35,336 bases of DNA from Deltaproteobacteria bacterium (lineage in GTDB: Bacteria > Myxococcota_C > UBA6777). Positions 24,991-33,955 of this stretch are shown in pieces (within the stretch, counting starts at the first letter, position 1; each line of letters begins with the position of its first letter). Below the pieces are notes generated by a model that was not told where the DNA came from, searched no databases, and was given only the letters and a program-made list of their open reading frames with translations. A program made the position numbers and the translations under genes. Location of the stretch: contig PCBK01000039.1 of the NCBI GenBank assembly GCA_002731275.1, forward strand, positions 1 to 35,336. The letters are read 5' to 3'.

Positions 24991-27549
24991 GTGGACCACT
25001 ACATTCAAGTCCTTCAAGATACAGGGCTCTTCAATACACTCCACAAAGATGAATTTCTTCGACTCGCTGAAAAAATCCAGCCTGTCACGTATCCGCCTGG
25101 TGAGTGGATTATTCGCGAAGGCGAGATTGGTCGCGAGCTCTTCATCATTTTGGAAGGCGCCGTCCAGGTCATCGGCCAAACACTCGAAGGTGAGGTCGTC
25201 CTCGCAAAACTCACCGATGGCGCCTTCTTTGGTGAGCAGGCCCTCCTGCACCCCGGACAAACGGAACGTAACGCCTCGATCCGCTCATTCACCCACACAA
25301 AGCTGCTCAAGATCACCAAGAGCGACTTCCAACAAGTCCTCTCCACAAGCCAGTCACTCAAAGCACTGCTCGTACATGAAGGTCGTAAACAGCTTCGCGA
25401 CAGGATGCGCAAACAGTCGGAGTTGTTCCGCAGTCTGAAGGTCACAGATCAGCTCAAGTGGCAAAAGACACTTCATTTTTCTCCGGGACAGACGATCTTC
25501 AAAAAGGGTCAACCAGGGAAATACTTTTATCTCATCGGTCTCGGCGCCGTCAAACTCTACAAAGAAAAAAACGGCAAGCCCGAGTTCCTCGCATCCCTCA
25601 ACAAAGGACAGTGTTTTGGGGAGCTCGCGCTGATCGAGAACAGGAAGCGTTCGGCAACAGCTGTCGCAGAATCCAACGTCGAGCTGCTCGCGATCGAAAA
25701 GGCACAATTCGCAGAGCTATACAATCACTCTCCAGAGTTACGTGACTACCTGCAAACGCTCCAAAAGGCGTACAATATCGCCAATCAGGGCTTCGTCACG
25801 CAGCACTCGGGCCAATTTATGGGTTACGAGAGCACGACCAACCTCTTCCATCTCGAAGACGGTCGTGTCGCCATCTCGTCGTTTGTCAAAGGTCAAAACC
25901 TGTTTAACATGCACTTTGTCGACGATGACGACGATGAAGCGCTCGATACAGAGTACACGTACATACGCTACGAAGACCCGACCAAAGACATCGATCGAGA
26001 GATCATCTTGAGTGATTCTCGTATTGTTGGGATGACCATCCAGGGTCCGTGGACAGAACTTGGTCGTGTCCAGCGCAAGATGCTCAATTCTTCGCGTATC
26101 AGTGAGCGTGAGGTTGAGCGCTTCCAAAGAGAAGGTGCCCTGCTCGACCTGATGAGGACGACCTTCGCCAACAACGAGATCCTTTGCCACTGCCTTCAAG
26201 TCAGTCGTGGGGACCTTCGTGAGTTGATCCGCGATGGTGTGAACACGACCGCAGGACTCGCGATGAAGACAGGCGCTGGGACTGTTTGCGGTTCATGTCA
26301 CATCCAACTCGAAGCCCTCCTGGGACGTGCTGATTGGACCACTGTCGAGATCCGAGAAGAGATCCCCCTCACCGAAGACATAAAGACATTCCGTCTCTAC
26401 CCGACAAAAGGCAAGCTCAAGCCTTTCTTGCCAGGACAACACATCGTCGTACAGGCCCGCATCAATGGCCACTGGGTCCAACGCCCCTACACTCTCACTT
26501 CCGTCTACGACAACACCGAGTATCGCGAGATCACTGTCAAAGCCATTGAAAATGGCTACTTCAGCAAATGGCTGTTTGAGACCCGCAAGCAACCCATCTA
26601 CCAAGATACCCTCATCCAAGTCTCGCAACCTCAAGGGAATTTTTATACAGAGCTTCACGCTCCAAACCCCATCGTCTTCTTCGCAGGCGGTATCGGCGTC
26701 ACTCCCGCGATCGCGATGGCCCGCGCGTTCAACGAAAAACACGGACACCCTCCACTCTACATCGACTATTCGATCTCCTCCCCTGAACAAAACGCCTTCG
26801 CTGACGAACTGCAGGCTATCGCAGAGAAGAACAACAACATCAACGTCAATCTCCGAATCACCGCATTTGACGGTCGCTTACAGCCTAAAGAGATCAAGAA
26901 GGTCACGCGAGAGTATCCTGGCGCAATGTTTTACGCTTGTGGTCCTGAGCGCTACCAAAAGATGGTGGAGACTTCGCTCAAAAAAGCCCGCGTCAAACAA
27001 GAACGCATCCACGTTGAAGCCTTCGAGAAAGTCAGCACGGCCCCACTCGCGGCGGCGTCCAACACCTCTAAGTCATACATTTGGTTAGGTCTGGCATTGC
27101 TCATGGGTTTTCTCGTGCAATCCTTTGCGGGGCTTGAATGGTCATGGCTCGCGTCGATGCAAAGTGGTGAATCCTACCAGCGGTGGAGTGGCTTGTTCTT
27201 AATGACCTTCATCTTGGTACAGTGGATATTGCCAGCCCTACGACTCGCGAAACGATACCAAGAGGCCGCTCAATTCTATCCTGCGCACAAGTATCTCGGC
27301 GCGCTCTCGCCGCTGGTCTTCTATGTCCACTCGATCAAATTTGGTTATGCCTTCTTGGGCTTTTTGAGCATCACTTACTTTCTCAACACCTTCTTGGGAT
27401 TGTTCAACAAAGAGCTCCTGACGACATCCTCCAACACGACGCTCAAAGAAGGCTTCACTTTCTTTTGGCTGATCACACACATTGTCCTCTCGCTGATGAC
27501 CCTCTTGTTGATGCTGGTGCATATCTTTTTGGTGTTTGGTTACCAATAA
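24991..27549 (+). CDS. Fusion: two cNMP domains, [2Fe-2S], flavoprotein reductase, membrane b-type domain
   Basis: The 852-residue protein has, in order: cyclic-nucleotide-binding domain 1 (~15-120, FFGEQALL...RNAS); domain 2 (~145-240, FGELALIENRKRSATA, a full phosphate-binding cassette with R220); an unknown region with an acidic run (~260-390); a BFD-like [2Fe-2S] site (C399-x-C401 and C433-x-x-C436); a ferredoxin-NADP-reductase-like domain (~450-680, FAD motif RPYTLTS, NAD(P) motifs GGIGVTP and YACGPERY); and a C-terminal membrane domain (~695-850) with H766, H780, H830 and H844 as possible b-haem ligands. The GTG start follows GGAG by six bases. I infer a cytoplasmic NAD(P)H-oxidising module, gated by a cyclic nucleotide, feeding electrons across the membrane to neighbouring c-type cytochromes. 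I know no characterised protein with this exact order. Confidence 0.85.
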   Translation: MDHYIQVLQDTGLFNTLHKDEFLRLAEKIQPVTYPPGEWIIREGEIGRELFIILEGAVQVIGQTLEGEVVLAKLTDGAFFGEQALLHPGQTERNASIRSFTHTKLLKITKSDFQQVLSTSQSLKALLVHEGRKQLRDRMRKQSELFRSLKVTDQLKWQKTLHFSPGQTIFKKGQPGKYFYLIGLGAVKLYKEKNGKPEFLASLNKGQCFGELALIENRKRSATAVAESNVELLAIEKAQFAELYNHSPELRDYLQTLQKAYNIANQGFVTQHSGQFMGYESTTNLFHLEDGRVAISSFVKGQNLFNMHFVDDDDDEALDTEYTYIRYEDPTKDIDREIILSDSRIVGMTIQGPWTELGRVQRKMLNSSRISEREVERFQREGALLDLMRTTFANNEILCHCLQVSRGDLRELIRDGVNTTAGLAMKTGAGTVCGSCHIQLEALLGRADWTTVEIREEIPLTEDIKTFRLYPTKGKLKPFLPGQHIVVQARINGHWVQRPYTLTSVYDNTEYREITVKAIENGYFSKWLFETRKQPIYQDTLIQVSQPQGNFYTELHAPNPIVFFAGGIGVTPAIAMARAFNEKHGHPPLYIDYSISSPEQNAFADELQAIAEKNNNINVNLRITAFDGRLQPKEIKKVTREYPGAMFYACGPERYQKMVETSLKKARVKQERIHVEAFEKVSTAPLAAASNTSKSYIWLGLALLMGFLVQSFAGLEWSWLASMQSGESYQRWSGLFLMTFILVQWILPALRLAKRYQEAAQFYPAHKYLGALSPLVFYVHSIKFGYAFLGFLSITYFLNTFLGLFNKELLTTSSNTTLKEGFTFFWLITHIVLSLMTLLLMLVHIFLVFGYQ

Positions 27550-27591
27550 TCACAGCTCACAAACAGGCCGATGTGGCCAGGAGTATAGACT

Positions 27592-28215
27592 ATGACATCC
27601 AACATGCAACCCGAACGCGCTAGAGTCTGGGGATACATCGTCGGCGGACTGGTGAGTGTGATCTGCATCCTCATTTTGTGGCTCCCCGGCATGGAGGGAC
27701 TGAAAGCCATCGGACCCCACAACACAGGACACAAAGACTTCCCATGTGCGTCGTGCCACAAGCCCACAAAAGGAATCTTTGTCAGACATAAAAAGGTCGA
27801 CAACAAGGTCTGTTTAGAGTGCCACCAGCGCAACAATGACCTTCACCCAACGGAGCAATTCCTCAAGCCCAAATTTGCCAAACAGCGCAAGTTGTTTGCA
27901 CCTCACTTGTGTACTTCATGCCACAAGCAGCACAAGGGTGTGCGCGTAACGATTGAGACCACAGTGTGTCGACACTGTCACCAAGATCTCAAGCCGGAGT
28001 TCGACCCCCTCACCCCCACACACGAAGAGTTGGCCAAACAAAAACGCTTCGATACATGTACACGATGCCACGACTTTCACGGGAACCATATTCGGCGACG
28101 TCCCAAAAGACTCGAAGATGCCGCGTCAGTAAAAGACATCAAACAATACTTTCTTGGCGGAAAAGACCCATACTCCGACAAAAAACTCCACAACCCCAAG
28201 AAACCCAAAAAGTGA
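27592..28215 (+). CDS. Membrane-anchored pentahaem cytochrome c
   Basis: The 207-residue product has one N-terminal membrane segment (about 12-32) without a cleavage site, then a periplasmic domain with five CxxCH motifs: CASCH (52-56), CLECH (74-78), CTSCH (107-111), CRHCH (126-130) and CTRCH (156-160). Extra histidines (H43, H47, H66, H85, H105, H114) could be distal ligands, as in cytochrome c3/c7 and NapC/NrfH-like proteins. The layout resembles a NapC/NirT-type quinol or b-haem partner, but the haem spacing is not identical to families I can name. It follows the fusion gene by 42 bases with AGGAG before its ATG, so the two are surely co-transcribed. The tail is Lys/Pro-rich. Confidence 0.9.
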   Translation: MTSNMQPERARVWGYIVGGLVSVICILILWLPGMEGLKAIGPHNTGHKDFPCASCHKPTKGIFVRHKKVDNKVCLECHQRNNDLHPTEQFLKPKFAKQRKLFAPHLCTSCHKQHKGVRVTIETTVCRHCHQDLKPEFDPLTPTHEELAKQKRFDTCTRCHDFHGNHIRRRPKRLEDAASVKDIKQYFLGGKDPYSDKKLHNPKKPKK

Positions 28216-28221
28216 ATTAAA

Positions 28222-28257
28222 AAGAAGAGTTCCACAGGCGAAGGCTTCTTCTCTTTT
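28222..28257 (+). terminator. Possible terminator after the redox cluster
   Basis: Downstream of the pentahaem gene, an A/G-rich stretch (AAAAAGAAGAG) is mirrored by TTCTTCTCTTTTT ~16 bases later, giving an imperfect stem with a T-run. It could act in both directions between the convergent redox and leucine-rich-repeat genes. Confidence 0.35.
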
Positions 28258-28346
28258 TGTGGAGTCCGTCTTTTCGCCTCTATCTATTTTCTTCTCTGAT
28301 GACATAACACCAGACAAAAAATCTCACAAAGCCAACGACAAAGAAT

Positions 28347-29711
28347 TCACTCTCCGAGATTGACTTGCTGGAGTCCCAACAAATGTGGTGTTTCAGTGAG
28401 TAAAGCTTTTCCTTTATCCGTCACGCCACAAAGAGAGAGAACTTCCAGATTCTTGAAGCGCTTAAAAGAAGAGAGGAATTGGAGATCTTCATCACCACGT
28501 CCTCGACGCTGAAATTCTTTGTCTTCGGGTTGACTTGCTCCCTTCAATGGCTCATCTACCGGTATGTAACGCTCTGAAAGATGAAGCTCTCTTACGTCCC
28601 CAAGCACAGGAGAATCCAACCATCCTCCGAGAGGATGCTCATAGCCACTCAAATCCAGCGCCACAAGTCGCTTGTTCTCCAAACGTTGGATCGCCTCAAA
28701 GAGATACGATAACCCTTGGGGAGTCGAATTTTGATGATGGAGGTAGATTTCATTTTCTTCGCTCGCAGCGAGTTCTTGGACTCTCTGCATCACGTAAAGA
28801 GGGTTTGCCCCCACCTCTGCAGGCCTGTACGTTGCAGAGGCCAACAGCTCTTCTTCACTCATCTCGGGATCGACATGGTCCACCCAAAAACACTCATCTT
28901 CAAGTTCCCAAGCACCGTCGTAAACCTCTTCGATCCCCTGGATCATGGGAGAACACCACAGCGCAATCATGCCACGAAGCCGTACAGGATTTCCCTCCAC
29001 ATCCAACAGTTGTAAATGTTTGATACGATCGGATGCAGCGAGAAGATAAGCACCTTCATCGGTAATTTGGTTCGAAGAGAGTCTCAAAGACTCCCATTGT
29101 TCGACATATGGCGACTTCAGGATCGCACGAAGACCGTTATCATCGATACGATGACCCGAAATATCCACACTCTTCACATGTCTGGCATACGGTGATTGCA
29201 ATAACGCAAGGATACTTTCATTTCCAAAGGGTTGATTGCTTTTGTCCAGAGAAAGAACGGTACAGCTCTCCAAAAAGGTCGCGTGTGCAAAGGCAATGGC
29301 AAGGCTTTTTCCCATCTTCCAAGCGTAGCCCTGTCGCTTGATCGCGTCACAGATAGCATGTGACAATCTCTCTCTATCCTCCACAAGCCACTCACCTTCG
29401 ACGTCGTCAGCACTGAATTCCCCTCTTGTGTACACATCTACAGAGTAACGAATCATCCTCTCAAACAGCACCGAACGACCAAACACTACAGCATCTTCAT
29501 ACTCCAGTTCGTGAACACGCTCACATTGTATCCTTCTCAGTGATTGCAAAGAAGAAGACTCTGCAAACGCCTTAAGCGCTCCTCCACCAAGTTCGACACC
29601 TCGAAGATCGAGCAGCTTAAGTTGGCCTAAGTGAGGGGATTGTGACAAAGCAAACACCCCTTCTTCTCCGACCTCATTCCACCCAAGCCGAAGTGTCTCG
29701 ACAGATCGCAT
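28347..29711 (-). pseudogene. Leucine-rich-repeat protein, C-terminal part (probable frameshift fragment)
   Basis: The ~454-residue frame is made of leucine-rich repeats of the RI-like type (units such as LKLLDLRGVELGGGALKAF, LRLSSNQITDEGAYLLAAS). A non-LRR insert with Trp and acidic residues is present near the middle. Its first ATG (29711) lacks any ribosome-binding site and falls inside a repeat. Reading back in the same frame past 29711 gives SIDDAAIEALSKAPW, which continues the last repeat of the upstream frame (stop at 29746) with exactly the repeat length of its neighbours. I therefore read this as the second half of one gene. Function unknown; LRRs bind proteins. See the upstream fragment. 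Confidence 0.7.
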
Positions 29712-29745
29712 CCAGGGCGCTTTGCTGAGCGCTTCAATCGCAGCA

Positions 29746-30627
29746 TCATCGATGCTTATTCTCCGATAGGTCCAACGTCTTGAGCAGTGGAAAATGACCG
29801 TAACAAGCCAACACTTCTACGTCTTCCCGACCAAGCTGACATCCCCGCAACGTTAGCGTTTCCAAAGAGGAGAACACTCTAGACCTGGCAAATGCCTCAC
29901 TCCCTCCTTTACCGAGTAGGCAGTAACTCATATTGAGGGATTGCAAACATTGGAAAGATGAGCGTTCAACAAACTCGGCCATCCCTCCTTTTTGGAAATC
30001 GTTGGGTGCAGAGATATCGCCAGATAGATCCAGATGATGCAGCTCAACGAACGACAAAGAGTCTGCAAACGCAACAAGAGCGTTGTGATCCATTTGATTT
30101 TGGGAGAGATCCAAATACTGAACGTTTGGAAAACAATCTGATTGAATCAGTAATTCGACCCCCTCACGAGACAAAGAACTCTCTGGAAGAGACAAGGTTT
30201 TCAGCGCAGGCATCCGCGTCTTAGCGAGTTGCCTTACGTGCTCCAGTTCTTCCCCAAACACAGCTCGCTCCACCACAAAAGAGAGCAATTCACAGCTTTC
30301 CAGTACAGAGAGGACTTTCGTGAGATCTTCTGTTTTGATGAAAGACATCAAGGGAACACGAACGCTCCTCACCAAAGACAGCGCGCAAAGAGCGTCTTCG
30401 TCAAACATAAAGCCAGCGAGACGTTGATGCATACTGAACAGCTCGGCTTCCCGGCACTCGTCAGGCCAGCTGGACAAAACCTCTTCCGCCCTTGCCACGA
30501 CCTCCTCGATAGACTCTGTCCCGACCCAAGAAAACAGCGTTGACAGAAGCTGTTCAAAATGCTCCACAGAAGGCTGCAAAAGCAGGATCTCCTGGAGCCT
30601 CTTCATATCACCATACTGTTTATCCAT
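29746..30627 (-). pseudogene. Leucine-rich-repeat protein, N-terminal part (probable frameshift fragment)
   Basis: The 293-residue frame starts at ATG 30627 with GGGGGGAG just upstream and no signal peptide, so it is cytoplasmic. The N-terminal ~130 residues are helical and resemble the segments that precede repeats in myxobacterial-type LRR proteins. Four to five LRR units follow (LKTLSLPESSLSREGVELL, VQYLDLSQNQMDHNAL, LETLTLRGCQLGREDVEVL), and it stops at LDLSENKHR in mid-repeat. Skipping one A near 29756 (AATAAG region) joins it to the downstream frame. Together they would make a protein of about 760 residues. It may be a genuine inactivating mutation, programmed frameshifting or a sequencing error; the sequence cannot tell. 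Confidence 0.7.
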
Positions 30628-30986
30628 GACTCCCCCCTACTCATCGGTGGTTTGTTAGATAGCTTCGCCAAGTGGACTTCACAAGATGTTGCAAAGCTAA
30701 CCATGGAGACCATCGTTGACAAACAGTGATTTCGAATACAGAGACGCGATAATGGGGTCGGTGTGTTCTTTGCGCTCAGAGGGGTGAGGATGGGGCGGCT
30801 GGTTTGCGAGAGGGCAAACCAGGTCCAAATGCAGGAGATTTGAAGTCCAACGAGGCTGCCATTGGTGTCATTTTCCAATGAAGACAACCCCACAAAGAAG
30901 ACATTTCTGCCCACAGGGAGCTTACAAAAGAGAGTCTACAGTGTGAGTTAAAAACGTTGGTGGGTCGATGAGGAGAGGGTTTGAGC
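30628..30986. other. 359-base intergenic stretch with one strong hairpin
   Basis: It lies between the SppA stop and the LRR gene start, both on the minus strand. It contains the perfect 9-base-stem hairpin at 30799-30822. A weak minus-strand promoter (TTGTGA, 17 bases, TATCTA) may precede the LRR gene near 30660-30690. No gene was recognised. Confidence 0.55.
30799..30822. other. Perfect inverted repeat, 9-base stem and 6-base loop
   Basis: CTGGTTTGC pairs with GCAAACCAG around GAGAGG. It stands ~165 bases past the SppA stop and is not followed by a T-run on either strand, so it is not a classic terminator. It could be a Rho-independent-like RNA stabiliser or a protein-binding site. Confidence 0.5.
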
Positions 30987-32774
30987 TTATTTGAGGACGA
31001 TACGTGGTACAGGTGTCCACATGAGGATCTGTTTTTTGTCATGCATCAGGGGAAGGAGTGCCTGGCGAAGGTGGGGATGAAGTTGCATTGCGACTTTCCA
31101 GAGTGCGCCTTTGGCGTAGGGAAGCGCCTTATCTTGTGCAGAGGAGATTCCACGTAGCGCCTCAAAGAAGCCTTTGGGACGTGGGTATGTGATGAGTTGA
31201 ACCTTCCCTTTAAGTCCAGTACGTTTTTTGGCCCACTGGATCGTATCCTGAAGACTTCCGAGCTTGTCGACGAGACCATTTTTCTTGGCTTGTCGTCCGG
31301 TCCAGACGCGACCCCCTGCGAGGGCGACCATCTTCTTGTAGGTCATCTTGCGTCCCTTTGCGCCCTTGGTCACAAAGTCAACGTACACTTCATTGAGCAT
31401 CTTTTGAAGGATGGCACGTTCGGTTTTGTTGAAGGTCTTGAAGGGGGAGAAGATCCCAGAGTTTTTACCGATGGAGACGCTTTGGACGTTGACTCCGAGC
31501 TTGTTGAGGGTCTTGCCGAAGACGACCTTTCCACCAAAGACGCCGATGGAGCCTGTGATCGTGGAGGGTTCAGCGACGAGCAGGTCAGCCCCCATCGAGA
31601 TGTAGTATCCACCGGACGCAGCGACGTTCCCCATGGAGACAAAGAGAGGATATTTTTTCTTGAGTTGCTCAAGTCGCTTCCAGATCAGGTCACTCGCGAG
31701 AGCCGAACCACCAGGGCTATTTACGCGCAAGACGATCGCCTTGAGGTTTTTGAGCTTGGCGACTTTGTTAAGGGTCTTGAGCATATTGGAAGAGTAGATC
31801 CCTTTGTTGTTGCTGAAGGTTCCAGAGGGCTTGGAGCCATACATGATCGAGCCAGATGCGTAGATCACAGCGATCTTGGGCTTGGTGTTTTTGACCTTGG
31901 GTTTCTTGGAAGACCAGATCATAGACATCATGGACCAGAGGCTTGTGGGCTTCTTTTTCTTGCGCTTGGCGTAGTTCTTGACGAACTTGAGGGGGCGCAC
32001 GTTGATGTCTTTGTTGACAGTGTCGCGCAAAGAGGAGAGATAAGCGATGCTATCGATGAGGCCCATTTTTTTCGCCTGTTGAGGCGTTAGGAGCGCCTGA
32101 TCGATGGCTTTTTTCACGACCTCTTGTTTGATCTTGCGGCTCTTTGCGATGGTTTCGACCATCTGCCCGTATAGATCAGTGAGCAGCGCGGTGACTTGTT
32201 TGCGTTGGCTCTCGGACATGGATTCGCGAAGATAGGGTTCGGGGGCGGTCTTGAAGTCACCAACTGTGACAAAGTCGCCGACGAGTCCGAAGCGGTCCAT
32301 CATCTTTTTGAAGTAGAGCATTTCAGAGCGGAGACCAGGCAAGAAGAGCATCCCACCGGGCGACATGATCAGCTTCTGACAGCCACTCGCTGCGATGTAT
32401 CCGGGGGTTGATGCGGTGTCGAGGGTCGCATAGGTTTTTTTGCCAGCAGCTCCAAGGCCAGCGATCGCCTTTCGCAGCTCGGAAGCCTTAGCGAGTCCCA
32501 TGGAGACGCCACCAAAGCGAAAGACAACGGCTTTGACATAGCTGTCATTTTTTGCCCGCTTGATACGGCGAAGAAGCTTGGCGTATGTTTTCTTTTCGGC
32601 GAAAAAACTGACGGAGTCATCGTAATCGGGGTAGGCACCGTAGATTTTGATCACTGCGACTTTGTGGGACTTGACTTCGACTTTCTTTTTGCTGCTGATT
32701 CCCCAGAATGCCTGTGCAGGCAATGCCCATGTCATCGCCACAGCCATCAAAAATGAACAAAGCGCTTGTTTCAT
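30987..32774 (-). CDS. sppA: Signal peptide peptidase A, long (67K) type
   Basis: SppA degrades leftover signal peptides in the membrane/periplasm. The 595-residue protein has the two tandem S49 domains of the long type. The catalytic lysine is in the first half, K175 in GDFKTAPEPY, and the nucleophile serine in the second, S387 in GNVAASGGYYIS; both match the E. coli dyad (K209/S409). VNSPGGSALASD and GSIGVFGGKVVFG are typical S49 blocks. Unlike E. coli SppA, the N-terminus looks like a cleavable signal peptide (PAQAF near residue 22) rather than a permanent anchor. A Lys-rich linker (about 268-300) joins the halves. GAGGAG lies ~11 bases before the ATG. Confidence 0.92.
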   Translation of the reverse strand: MKQALCSFLMAVAMTWALPAQAFWGISSKKKVEVKSHKVAVIKIYGAYPDYDDSVSFFAEKKTYAKLLRRIKRAKNDSYVKAVVFRFGGVSMGLAKASELRKAIAGLGAAGKKTYATLDTASTPGYIAASGCQKLIMSPGGMLFLPGLRSEMLYFKKMMDRFGLVGDFVTVGDFKTAPEPYLRESMSESQRKQVTALLTDLYGQMVETIAKSRKIKQEVVKKAIDQALLTPQQAKKMGLIDSIAYLSSLRDTVNKDINVRPLKFVKNYAKRKKKKPTSLWSMMSMIWSSKKPKVKNTKPKIAVIYASGSIMYGSKPSGTFSNNKGIYSSNMLKTLNKVAKLKNLKAIVLRVNSPGGSALASDLIWKRLEQLKKKYPLFVSMGNVAASGGYYISMGADLLVAEPSTITGSIGVFGGKVVFGKTLNKLGVNVQSVSIGKNSGIFSPFKTFNKTERAILQKMLNEVYVDFVTKGAKGRKMTYKKMVALAGGRVWTGRQAKKNGLVDKLGSLQDTIQWAKKRTGLKGKVQLITYPRPKGFFEALRGISSAQDKALPYAKGALWKVAMQLHPHLRQALLPLMHDKKQILMWTPVPRIVLK

Positions 32775-32819
32775 GAGTAGAACTTCTCCTCTTTTGTAAA
32801 AAATGCCAGCGCCTCCCTG

Positions 32820-33623
32820 CTACATAAACAGAGAAAACTTCCCTTTTTGCCAAAGGGACAAGAGATCCATGGCAAATGCGACGGAGATGTGGATCAAAAA
32901 TCCGCTCCATACAGACATCGTACGCAACGACAAGATGCCAAGTGCGATCCCCGCGATGACTGCACCCAGTGTTTCAGCCATTGGTTTCCCAAAGTGAATC
33001 ATGCAGTACGGCACAGCCGAGAACAAAATAGCGTGCGCACCCACATGGCGTTTCAGGCCGTGCAGGATATAGCCTCGAAAGAAAAACTCCAGACAAAAGA
33101 ACTGTATTCCATAAAATGTCCACCAAAGCCCAAGATCGATCAGGCTACGAGAGGCCTTGTGATAAAATGGGTACGTCCTTTGAAAGGATTGTGTGTACGA
33201 TACGAAAATCACCGCAGGTAGCACAATCAAGAACAACATCACATAGATCCACAGGTGGTCTGTCATGCCCTTGAGCTTCAATCCGTAACGGTCAAAACGA
33301 TCGCCTGGTGTCAAGATGATAATCATGGCCGGCAACAACAAGTAGCCCGCTGAACAGCTCAATGACCAAAAGACATGGCGATAGACCGCGGAGTACTGTG
33401 TGTCTGTTGGTAAGACCGCAAGAAACCAACGGTACAAAAAGGATCCACTGTGTCCGTAGTATTCCATCAAGGTGAGGACAACAGCGACCCAACACATCAA
33501 AAACAACGCACCAAAACTGAACTTGTTACGTGCGTCCTTGTCCAGCTCACGCTGAATGATATACATCTGCTCAACAAACAAACCGTTCCACAAGGAAACC
33601 AGCCAACGTCCTAAGCTAACCAA
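32820..33623 (-). CDS. CPBP-family (CAAX protease-like) membrane protein
   Basis: The ~267-residue protein has about six to eight membrane segments and the three CPBP/ABI motifs: LEFFFRG (E179, R183), MIHFGKP (H210) and LIHISVAF (H245). In this family they form a membrane metalloprotease site. The first Glu of the usual EExxxR is Leu here, so proteolytic activity is uncertain. The start is decided by AAAGGAG six bases before a TTG at 33623; an ATG seven codons upstream (33644) lacks a ribosome-binding site. It lies 45 bases upstream of sppA on the same strand, so the two probably form an operon for membrane proteolysis. Confidence 0.82.
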   Translation of the reverse strand: MVSLGRWLVSLWNGLFVEQMYIIQRELDKDARNKFSFGALFLMCWVAVVLTLMEYYGHSGSFLYRWFLAVLPTDTQYSAVYRHVFWSLSCSAGYLLLPAMIIILTPGDRFDRYGLKLKGMTDHLWIYVMLFLIVLPAVIFVSYTQSFQRTYPFYHKASRSLIDLGLWWTFYGIQFFCLEFFFRGYILHGLKRHVGAHAILFSAVPYCMIHFGKPMAETLGAVIAGIALGILSLRTMSVWSGFLIHISVAFAMDLLSLWQKGKFSLFM

Positions 33624-33955
33624 TGCCAACTCCTTTATCGTCATGAGAGAGAAATTCTTGTAAGAAGATCACCGCGATATAGCATATACTCGCGATCATT
33701 TGATGCCATAGAGAGATGTGTCGGAGTATCCCTTGAATGGGGCACGACGTCAAGGACAACCACTCCGTCACCCGAGCAAAAAGACACTACCGAAAGAAAA
33801 GCCGGAGAAGATCGAAACTTTGTTGAAGGCGCTGGTTTCCTAGAATCTGTGTCAAGAGCTTGATTCAAAACGTGGAGTGTGGCACCAATAAGAGCTATAC
33901 AAGAGATGCAACATTCTTTTTATGATGTTCAAGCCAAAAGCAAAAAGGCGGTTTG
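33624..33955. other. 332-base divergent intergenic stretch
   Basis: This lies between the CPBP gene (minus) and the Cys-rich lipoprotein gene (plus). Promoters in both directions are expected; I see only fragmentary matches (TTGATT at 33860, TATACA near 33896) without proper spacing. No gene or repeat was recognised. Confidence 0.5.

Noticed and set aside
31197-32090. 297-residue plus-strand frame opposite sppA
   Set aside because: It is antisense to an intact S49 peptidase with its catalytic dyad; the composition is that of a shadow frame.
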